64,000 nucleotides of DNA from Thunnus maccoyii (lineage: Eukaryota; Chordata; Actinopteri; Scombriformes; Scombridae), in assembly GCF_910596095.1 (NCBI RefSeq), contig NC_056533.1, positions 32,896,662-32,960,661 of the forward strand. The letters run 5' to 3'. Numbering within the stretch: the stretch's first letter is position 1; every line of letters starts with the position of its first letter. The notes under the pieces were generated by a model. That model searched no databases. It was not told the origin of the DNA and worked only from the letters and a program-made list of their open reading frames with translations. Both the position numbers and the translations under genes were made by a program. Positions 31,975 to 41,291 of the stretch are shown here, piece after piece.

Positions 31975-33790
31975 TATTTGTCAGACAGGAGTTTTTATGT
32001 GGCAATTGATCATTTCGTGTCCTCATCTGCTCGGTTGTCATGTGGGGTACCCCAAGGTTCAATCCTTGGTCCTATTCTTTTCTCCCTGTACATGCTCCCC
32101 CTTGGTTTCCTAATTAGTCAGTTCAAGTGTATCACTGCTATGCGGACGGCACACAGCTATACTTTTCTGTCAATTCAAATGACCTGGGCAAACTCTCCAC
32201 CTTGCAAGACTGCCTAACAGCTATCAAGGACTGGATGTCAGATAACTTCCTCCAACTTAACCTTGACAAAACAGAAGTCCTTATTATAGGCCCTGAGAGC
32301 ATTTCTGAAGAAGTACAGCAGTGTATTGGTCCATTAACAGTAAATGTTAAGCGAGCCTCCAAAAACTTCGGAGTCTTCTTTGACTGACACATGAACTTTG
32401 AGTGTCACATAAAGAAAGTAGTCTAATCCTGTTTCATCTAAGAAACATTGCAAAAAATCAAAGCTATATTATCCTTTGAAGATCTGGAAAAAATAATTCA
32501 TGCTTTTGTGTCCTCCTGTCTTAATTATTGCAATTCATTGTTCACAACCCTGACTCACTCTTCTTTGTCTCGGCTCCAGTTGGTCCAAAATGTAGCTGCC
32601 AGACTGCTAACTAATACACAACGTAAAGCACCCATCAAACCAGTGCTGGCCAACCTACATTGGTTACCAATAGAATGCAGAATTGATTTTAAAATTCTTT
32701 TAAATACCTATAGAGTACTACACGGGCTGGCCCCATTTTATCTCTCTCTATATCACTGAGGTCTACTGACCAATGCTGTCAGGTTGGGGAAGCAGGAGTG
32801 GACCCAAATGCAGAGGCCGGAATGCAGATTTGACAAAAATCTCCTTTAATTATGGATGGTCAAGTACAGGCAAACAGAGCTGAACAGAACTAGTAGACAA
32901 GACAAAACAACGATCCAACAAAGACTCAACTCAAAACCAGACCTTAAATACAGACTACACTAATCAGGGAATGGGGAACAGGTGACGAGACACAAGGGCA
33001 GGCTGGGAGTGATTGGCTGAGGGAAACACAGGAAGCAGAGCAGGGCTAATGAGGGTGAAGCAGGGCAGGTGAGGAGGAGTACATGAACACACAAGGGAAA
33101 CACAGTAACAAAACCAAAACCCAGAAAACACAATACCCTAAATACAACCCACATCAACCTGTCCAAGAACCATCATGAACCTAAACTCAAGTATACAACA
33201 CACCAGGCTAAACAACAAAAGGCAGTCCAAACCCACCACCCAAATATAACAAGAAAACCCATATGAACCGAAGGACTAAACAGAAGTGCAAACCAGGAGA
33301 CCCCAAAGAACACAACACAAGAACATAAAAAGACCAAAAAACACACAAAGTCCAGGTAGGGTGTGACAAATGCCCTCTGGCTGTCCCGAAATCTTGGCTT
33401 AAGACCAAGGGTGACCGTGCTTTTGCGGATGTGGCCCTCACCCTCTGGAGCTGTCTTCCCCTAGTAATAAAAAACGTAAACTCTGTCCAGTTTTAAGAGG
33501 CTCTTAAAAACTTATCTGTTTCGTTAGCACTTTATCTCGTAATGTGTGATTGCTCTCTGTGTTGCTTTCACTTTTTTTATTGTTATATCTGACTTCTTTG
33601 TCCGCCCTGTCGTTTTTTTTTATGGTTTTATTGTTTTTTATATTGATATTACGTGTTGTTAAACTTTTTATTTTACTTCATTTTATTCTATGTTATTTTT
33701 CTCTCAATTGTTTGCATTGCACAGCACCTTTTAACTCTGTATTTGAAAGGCGCTTTATAAATAAAGTTTACTTACTTGCTTACTTACTAA
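31975..33790 (+). mobile_element. L2/Maui-type LINE fossil, 3' half
   Basis: Plus-strand frames give the RT palm ([20 protein letters not shown]), then the catalytic region with the active-site box altered to YADGTQLY, where the second Asp of the usual YADDTQLY is replaced by Gly. Next come LQLNLDKTEVLIIGP and, after a frame break, the C-terminal part ASCLNYCNSLF-like (SSCLNYCNSLFTTL) and NLHWLPIECRIDFKIL. Coding remains resume after the insertion, near 33369. The 3' end is GAAAGGCGCTTTATAAATAA followed by a CTTA-type microsatellite tail (33750-33790), typical of L2-clade elements. It is dead through frameshifts, the catalytic change and the insertion. Confidence 0.88.
32777..33368. mobile_element. 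Solo-LTR-like insertion with 5-bp target duplication inside the L2 LINE
   Basis: A 592-bp block starts TGTCAGGTTGGGGAAGCAGG and ends GGTAGGGTGTGACA, so it has TG...CA ends with a TGTCA/TGACA inversion. It is flanked on both sides by AATGC (32772-32776 and 33369-33373). LINE coding sequence continues across it. These are hallmarks of an LTR integrated by a retroelement integrase and reduced to a solo LTR. A non-autonomous DNA element with 5-bp duplication is the alternative. No protein is encoded. Confidence 0.7.
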
Positions 33791-33799
33791 ATATATCAG

Positions 33800-36460
33800 C
33801 AACTTAGATAGCAAGGCCTTATAAATGAAGACAGGTATGCTGGTGCCTTCTAGATGTCAGTGTATCAGTATAAGTAATAAAAATTGGTCACATAGCTGAA
33901 AGTTAATGATTTTGTGAGTTTTACTTTTAAAGATTAATTCAAAGCTCGGTCTCAATGATGGTGGCACACAGAGTAATACACTATACATGTTGCCCTGATA
34001 TTTCCCTTTTCTAGAACATCTCCATACATATATCTGCTTCAGCAATACTGCTGTTTGATTATAGCTAAAATAATTCATTATAATACCTACTTTCTGCACT
34101 CCAGCTTTCCTTCCCCTTCCTGCCATTAGTAGTAGTAGTAGTAGTTGGTAGTTTAAAATGATGTGCAGAAAGAGCTGAGAAAACATGTGTGAGGTTTATT
34201 ATTAAAATACTAACTAATTTTGATTTAGGGGTGATAGTTGGTAAGCAATTACAATATTGTTGCTGTAAATGCTAGCTTGATAGCTTACCTAAAGCAGTTA
34301 CACAGTTGGGTCCCATGCTATGACAAAACCTTGAAAAGGTCGTCTTTTGAATCAAATTTGAATATTGTTACAGCTTCTGTCCATAGGTCAAACAATTATT
34401 CTTTATTTTTGAGGGTTTTTTTATGTGACATCATACTTTCATTGTGTTCACTGACTCACTGCTGTCCCATTGTTCTTTTCATCCATAACTTAATCAGTGC
34501 CCCAAATCCAATTCACTGTACAGTGATTCACTACCTACATTAAAAATAACTGGGGACCAATTTAGGACAAACTGATCCAGAAGGAGAACCTCATTACTTG
34601 TATTGGAAAGCATCTGTGTTTGTGTGACTAAAATGAAAGATGTACACCCCTGGTTTTTCATTTACTTTCAGATTCAGTGAACTGAAATAAAAATGTGCAA
34701 TTATGATTTTAATTTTAGATTTCATTTAATCACCATGAAGAAACTTATGGTGGCCATTTCCATAAGCAAAGAATACATATATTCAGGATGATTTGGACAT
34801 TAAAAATACATTAATGCATCAGCTTCCCAAACTTTCGGTGAATTTAAGATTAACACTTCATTTGAAACATGACTTTCAACATGACTTTCTCATTGATATG
34901 GTCAAAATTGGATGGTTGTCCATCAACAAACAATGCTGCTTTTCCTCCCAAAAATGTAATACTAACTGAGAGGCAGCAACGAGAATCGTTATTACGTGTT
35001 TTTATGGATCTGATGCATAAATGTGCCAACTGGAGTGGATATACTGTATGTTCGTGGTATAATGGAGGTGATAAAGGCTATGACTACTTTCTCTTGGTGA
35101 TAATAGATGTGAGCTGGAGTGCACAGGTCACTGCTCTGCTGCCTTGGGATTTTCGAGACGGGAACAACGGAGGTTGCCATGAAACATTAGATAACAGTTG
35201 GGGAGAGGCAGTGAATCTTTTACAATGGCTGCTAATTAGCCTGCACATGCCCAGTGGACCTGCCCTTGAATGACCTCATGTTCTGTGGCTTTGCTAGTGG
35301 TTATCCATTCATACGTTTGATTGTTCATGCACAGAGAGAAAAACCCTGTGAGTTTGGAAATCTAGTAATACAGAGATGGATGTATGTGTGGGTTTGTAAA
35401 GAAAAATTAGTCCCCTTAAATTTTTCTCACGTGCAGGGCATTTGGCCAGCAGTGCTTGGATTCAGAGTCTATATTTCTAAAATTCAGGCTGTCGTACTTT
35501 TCAAGATTTAAGCACTTATGTTTGAAGAAAATCTCATAACACCAGGGGCCGAATGTTCACGGCTCCATATCAAAGCTTCCTGTTGAAAAACGAAAAATGT
35601 TCAACCAAAATGAAATACTGCTCTAAGTCCAAATGTCTAAAATTGTAAAGAACAACTCACTCCAAAATGAGAATTCAGTCATGATTGATACGCCCTCATG
35701 TTAGCCTTCATAGTTACATCTTACTCTTTTCCTATAACTGAAGTTCTGTTACATCTCCAAAATTATTTGACTGCAGTTAACAAAATTGACTACAATTTAA
35801 ATCAAATGTGTTTAGTTCTAACCTCAGCATTCTTTTAAGAGCAGTGTACTGCAATAATGAAGTAAACTTTTGACCTTTGTGATCTTTATTGCAACTGTTT
35901 GACTTCAAATCTCTGCTTGTTTAATCAAAAATTACATTGATTTCCTTACATTTTGTGTCATAGGTTTTAATCGCTGACATAATGTAATATGTAGACCCTT
36001 TTCTGTCTACACACTCACCAGGGAACCACGCTATGAGAGTAATTTAAATCGTGAATCACTACCAGTGTCTAGTCAGCGAGATCCAACAATTGCATGCTTG
36101 TGAACACAAGATTTATGTTTGAGCCTTGAGGTTATTCCTCTAATGCATCATAACTAATATATTTTAAAATCCCATTCTTAACAATAACAGAAATGAGCCT
36201 TCCCTGGGTGTGGAGTGCAAGACTGGACAAGTGCTCACCCACACATGCTGAGTAATTCTTGACAAATGTCGCAAACTCAAAAACGTGCCAGATAGCCTGA
36301 GGCTATACGGCTCAGTGGTGACGCATCACTTTCAGTCAAATACTAACGCATCACAACCGTCATATATGGTTATACAGTACACGCCTCTAGGGAACTGATA
36401 CTGAATTGCAAAATCTTTCTCATCTAAATCAAAGAATGTGTAGTAAAACTTTCAAACTTT
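33800..36460. other. Intergenic, no gene recognised
   Basis: A plus-strand ORF of 134 codons (34869-35273) is the longest here. It has no recognisable domain, no clear splice sites and average AT-rich composition, so I do not call it. A short GTA/GTT microsatellite lies near 34127-34146. Confidence 0.4.
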
Positions 36461-36461
36461 C

Positions 36462-36560
36462 AATTCAGTTCAGTTTTATTTATATAGCACCAAATCATAA
36501 CAAGTTATCTCAGGGCACTTTTCACATAGAGCAGGTCAAGACCGTACCCTTTAAACAAAC
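36462..36560 (-). repeat. Inverted LINE/SINE 3'-tail fragment
   Basis: CAGTTCAGTTTTATTTATATAGCACCAAATC is the reverse of the widespread fish tail GATTTGG.GCTATATAAATAA; downstream words TCTCAGGGCACTTTTCACAT fit the same family. Confidence 0.6.
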
Positions 36561-36814
36561 AAGACCAAAAATGAAGATTGTTGTTTTGTTTTTGTTCTCT
36601 GACCTATGCCTGTGGCGTTAGAATGATGCTGTGATGAGGTACTGATGGGAAAGGGTGTGTTGTTTCATGTGTTTCCAGAACCGCACATAATTTACCGGCC
36701 GCAACTGAAATCTTGAGTTCTTTCCAAGGCATCATGGTAACTGTCAACCAACACAGTTTACTATTCCCTGACTGGTGTTTCACACGGTACGCAGAGTGGT
36801 TTCACTATATTTCC

Positions 36815-36817
<3 letters not shown>

Positions 36818-36847
<30 letters not shown>
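36818..36847 (+). repeat. Poly(A) run of 30 A
   Basis: An uninterrupted A tract follows TTTCCTGTA. It may be the tail of an old retroposed copy, but no retroposed body was identified upstream. Confidence 0.8.
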
Positions 36848-36850
<3 letters not shown>

Positions 36851-37028
36851 TCTATCTAAGCTGTCTTGCTTGCTTAGGCTTTTAACACTTATTTTTAATG
36901 ATGTGACATTTTTGAGTAAGAAACTTAAGAACTTCTAAGAATATTATTTTATTATCTTATTTTTCTCATTTAATTCAAATATGGTAACATTCCATTAGTG
37001 TAGTTTTCACCTTTAAGTATGTTTGTTG

Positions 37029-37029
<1 letters not shown>

Positions 37030-37082
<53 letters not shown>
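37030..37082. repeat. (TA)n microsatellite, 53 bp
   Basis: Perfect TA dinucleotide array about 0.4 kb upstream of the TATA box of the CD44-position gene. A 60-codon ORF reading alternating Ile-Tyr is an artefact of the repeat. Confidence 0.9.
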
Positions 37083-37084
<2 letters not shown>

Positions 37085-37443
37085 AACTATTTTCTTTGTT
37101 ATATCCCTTTTATTTCCCTAAGGTTTGAGTCTGGTCCCGTATTCGTTCTTATTTTATTTTACATTGGTAGATGTGATGATTCAGCCACATTACCCAAGTA
37201 ACTGACTAATCTTCTGTTGTTCATTCTCTTTTAGCCAGAATTCTGAAATGTGTTAAACTTCCTGGCAGTTTTTTGTGCATCATTTTATTCATGAATGTTT
37301 GTCTGCTGTGCCTCAGAAAAGTAAAAAGCGTGAGAAAGTCTGTGAGGAAAAGGGCGTGTTCACAGGTGTATCAGCCCTCCTGTGTGTGTGTGTCTTGTGT
37401 GTCGTCAACCATTGTTGTATTGTAACACATACCTGGTGCTGTG

Positions 37444-37451
37444 TATAAAAG
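37444..37451 (+). promoter_or_regulatory. TATA box (TATAAAAG) of the CD44-position mucin gene
   Basis: TATAAAAG lies 102 bases before the first ATG of the downstream gene, giving an expected start of transcription near 37475 and a short 5' UTR of about 78 bases. A TGTG-rich tract precedes it at 37379-37402. Confidence 0.65.
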
Positions 37452-37552
37452 GAAGGCAACAGCATGATTCATCAGATACACCTAATCTGTTCAGTGTGCC
37501 AAATACTTCAGGCTTAAGACTTCAGTCCGTGGCTCCTTCAGCACTTTCTGAG

Positions 37553-40500
37553 ATGGAGATGAAGAGTCTACTTTTTGGGGTTATTCTTGGACTTTTTGCT
37601 GCGGTCCACTCAACACCAGTTAATGGTAAGTGACAGTCCCTTTTCTTCCTTTTTTTATTTATATCTCTTAAAAACAAATAAAATCTCCCTGTCAGCTTAG
37701 TTTATGTGTGATTCGAAAAGCCATTTGATTTTGTGTTTGATGTTTGTGTTTGTGTTTGATGTACTGTAACTGTAAAATTAAGATCCGGATCCATTTAAAT
37801 ATCCTCTGACAACACCCTTATGTCAGATATTCATTAACGGACAATGAAATGACATTTGTCCATCACAAGAGGCCATAGTCATTGGCAAATACTTTTGAAC
37901 AGACCTCTAAAGTTTCAATAATTCCCATGGTATCCTTTTTCTTACCCCATGAGTCAGCACTTCCCCTGCTGCCACCTTAGATGCTCTCAGTGTTTCAGGT
38001 CTAAATCTTTCTGTACGAATCCCAGAGTAATATTTCATTGTTGGTGTGCAGGTTTCACCGGCACGTCCAGATTACACACAGAGGTCTTTGTAAAATGTGC
38101 TGAGCTGCTCCAGGAGGTGCATTAATGCGTATATCTTGAATAAAGGTGAAACCAAAGACCAGCAAAGAGCTGTTACACAAGTTTGGGCAACTGGTAACTT
38201 CATAGGGAACACTGTAGCTGAACATGACTGGACAGAAATGGAGAGTTTGATTTTTTTTTTTTTTTTTAATTAACTTTCACTGTTTTTTGACTTTATTAAG
38301 ATGTTGCAAGGCAAAATATTATAGTTAATTATCATAATGTGAAATATATATATTTTTTTAAAAAACTATAAAAACAAGAAACTGTGCCTACTAAAGTTAA
38401 CCAAATTCATTTTGTCTACATTCATGTCACGTGCAATACATTCTAAGTGGAGACCATCTGAAACAGAGCATAGCATACCTTTTATATCCTTGGTTTCCAT
38501 AGTAGATAAAAAGCCTTATCAGGACAGCTGCCTTGCACAGTGGAGACACAGTTGAGAGACAACCTGAAATGACCTGGTGAAACACTGTGTCATGGGAAAA
38601 TTCCCTTACACTATTAAGCAATGTTATGCAGGCATTTAAACATATATTTAAAGAAGCAAATAAATAAATATTTGCACACATTAGACAATAAAGTTCATGG
38701 CTCAATAAATCCTTTTTGCTTCCTCCTCCTTCATAGCACAAAACCTTGACAATGGCTTCCTTCCAACTAAAACAGGAACAAAGATCAGTCAATTGCTTAG
38801 TTGTATGGGTGTGCCAAGTGTGTGGTATACTGAAACTTTGATGAGACTGCCTATCTTTTGTTAAACCACTCATACATGATTAGTCACTCAGGTTAATCAT
38901 TACTGACGCTCACCACACCTCATAAAAGAAGATCACAACACAAGTTTATACAAGAATCTGGGGCAAAGCACATAATCCCTGTGTGGTCATATTGTAAAAA
39001 AAAACAAAAAAAAACGTGGTAACTTTCCTTTCCGCTCATGTCAGGGCTGGCAAGTAAATACATGTGGTAATCTTTGGATTTTTTTTTCTTCTCTTTCTCA
39101 TAGCTGTGACCCAGATTCCCATCAAAGCTGAGGATGACGTTTACCGAGAGGTTGTGGAGGATGAGTTCCTGGTCGATCAGAAATTGTTACCTTCACTCAC
39201 AACTGAACCACCTAAAAGAAACACAACTGTTCAAGCATCCCACCCAACTCCCTCTGACTCAGAGGAGAGCGACACTCATACTCCGTTGGATGACATAATT
39301 GAGAGCAATGCTGCATGGGAGACCAGCGACAAATCCACAATCTCTGTGTTCTTCCAAGACAGAGGTGAACACTATGAAACCACATCTACGAGGTCTACCT
39401 CCACAGTGTTGCCACGGGATACTGACGTCTCCACTTCAGATTCACCTACTACCCAAAGCCCTCAGTCTGGCTTTACCTCTTCTTCAATGCCAACTGAAGA
39501 CTACGGCTTCCTGACTACCCTGAGTTCTGATTTAGGGTCTGGAGATGGAGAGATCCTAGACCAGAACCCTGCTACAAGCTCCACTACGACCCCTAGCTCC
39601 AACACAGAAACTAGACCCACTTCACTGTTTGTAGAAAACGAAGGATCAGGATTGGGTTCAGAGCCGTTTTTAAGCTTCGCTATTACCTCTAGCTCTACCA
39701 CAGAAACTAGACCCACTTCACTGTTTGTAGAAAACGAAGGATCAGGATTGGGTTCAGAGCCGTTTTTAAGCTTCGCTATTACCTCTAGCTCTACCACAGA
39801 AACTAGCACTGCATCATCAACCTTCCCAGCTACTACTATCAGCAGTGAAGGATTACAATCAAGCTCAGTCTCAGAATCAGGATCAGGATTAGAATCAGAA
39901 ATATCAAAAGAATCACGCCAAAGAATGTTTTCTGAAGGTAAATAGCCTATACATGCCAATATATATATATAATAGTATTATGATAGAGTATGATTATATA
40001 TATATATATAAAGTACACTTTACCATAATACCGTCATGTATTTGTTCTTGCACATGAAAGATTTTAGGACCATTTCTCTTTCTGTTCCTTTAGTTAAAGA
40101 GCCTCACAAGGTGGAAGCTTCTGACGATCCTGACTCTCACCAGCACAAAGGACACAATACACCAGGTGAGTCTTGAAAAAATGCATTTAATAAACCAGAG
40201 TTCTACATGATTTAACTAACTGGCTTAAGACAATCTATTTTATTAACTCCAACTCTCTCATATCACCAGATTGGATCATCATCCTTGGCTTTGTTGTTGG
40301 TGTAGCAGCACTGGTAATAATCTGCGCCGCAATCGCTACCAGAGACAAGTAAGACTTAAACATCATAAAAAATATACACCATTCTTGATTTTATAACTGT
40401 TTTGACCATTGAATTAAACTCACTATTCTGTTTTTTTCGTATAGGTGGAATGGACCAAACCAGCTAAAAACCAAAACTAACTCCTCAGACCAGCAGAGGG

Positions 40501-40610
40501 AGGTAGAGATGGACACTTTCCTGCACAAAGACATGCCAAGGGAGAATGGAAAGGCAACAGAGTACTCAGTCATTCCTCTGGAGGAGCTCCCAGAGAAATA
40601 TTCACACTGA
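37553..40610 (+). CDS. CD44-position type I membrane mucin/proteoglycan without a Link domain (candidate cd44 paralogue)
   Basis: Five exons: 37553-37625, 39104-39937, 40094-40165, 40270-40348, 40445-40610; 1224 nt, 407 residues, all junctions in frame. Residues 1-20 form a signal peptide (MEMKSLLFGVILGLFAAVHS). Residues 25-303 are Ser/Thr/Pro/Glu-rich and probably heavily O-glycosylated, with SGxG glycosaminoglycan-attachment motifs at Ser170, Ser206, Ser238 and Ser283, an NTT sequon and a perfect 32-residue tandem duplication. A short acidic/His stretch (ASDDPDSHQHKGHNT) precedes the membrane span (about 328-350, starting DWIIILGF), then a ~54-residue cytosolic tail ending EYSVIPLEELPEKYSH. 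The gene lies between apip and slc1a2 in the orientation of human CD44. CD44 similarities are signal-exon and stalk-exon phase 1, the pre-membrane SD.HSH-like and P-[DE]-W-[IL]-I-I-L pattern, and phase 2 after the membrane exon. No Link module is found in exons or introns. Structure is firm; homology is inferred. Confidence 0.85.
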
Positions 40611-40920
40611 AGCTCAGAGACTCTGCAGGCTTGAGACTCATCACTGAACTATGAGACTGTTTTTCTTAGTGGATGAATTCGATCGGAGGAACAGAACTGC
40701 CACAGGTGTCCTGCAAAAGGTTTCTGTGCGTTGTCACAGCCAGAACCAGAATCATGGTCTGTTTTTCCTGCTGATTTTCAAAAACCTGTTGATATATTTA
40801 TTACCATATCAACTCTTTCATTAACTGTAAAATATAAAACTGGTCAGGTAAGATACACAAATGTCATTTATTTCAAATGAAAGGTCTTTGCAGTGTTTCA
40901 TTCGCTATCTTTTAATTGTA

Positions 40921-40926
40921 AATAAA
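40921..40926 (+). terminator. Polyadenylation signal AATAAA of the CD44-position gene
   Basis: AATAAA 311 bases after the stop codon, followed by a T-rich stretch; a second AATAAA is present at 41255-41260. The second would bring the transcript to within about 30 bases of the converging slc1a2 end. Confidence 0.6.
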
Positions 40927-41285
40927 GTGTTAATTATTATTATTTTTTAACTCACAGGTCTGTTAGTGGACACAAGAATAAGATTATGTGTCCATTTGGG
41001 TTATTAATGTCTGTTTTTTTTACGTGTCTTCATTTTAATATTATTTGTAAATCTCTTTGTAATAATATTATTGAAGACGGTGTTGTGAATTGTAAATGAA
41101 GCTGCTCTATTGATCGCTCTACATTCATTATGAAAGCTCCGAGAGCTGAACAGCGCTCAGCCCACTATCTCGTTAGCTTTATAACCACTTCATCTGCTGT
41201 AATGTGCACTTATTGAATGCTAATATGCTGTATCACATCCTCCCTGATCTGAGAAATAAACACAACGGCAGCTCATCAATAAACA

Positions 41286-41291
41286 TTTATT
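41286..41291 (-). terminator. Candidate slc1a2 polyadenylation signal (minus strand AATAAA)
   Basis: TTTATT on the plus strand reads AATAAA on the minus strand, about 2.9 kb past the GLT-1a-type stop. A long 3' UTR is normal for this gene family. Many other AT-rich candidates exist between here and 44234. Confidence 0.35.

Noticed and set aside
34869..35273. 134-codon plus-strand ORF in intergenic DNA
   Set aside because: No recognisable domain, no flanking splice sites or poly(A) logic, and composition similar to surrounding AT-rich DNA; likely chance.
38427..38873. 148-codon minus-strand ORF in intron 1 of the CD44-position gene
   Set aside because: Antisense to the intron, Cys/Leu-rich without domain pattern; no Link-module signature. 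Likely chance.
39501..39959. 152-codon minus-strand ORF across the mucin exon
   Set aside because: Mirror frame of the repetitive Ser/Thr/Gly-coding exon; the duplication appears in both strands automatically.
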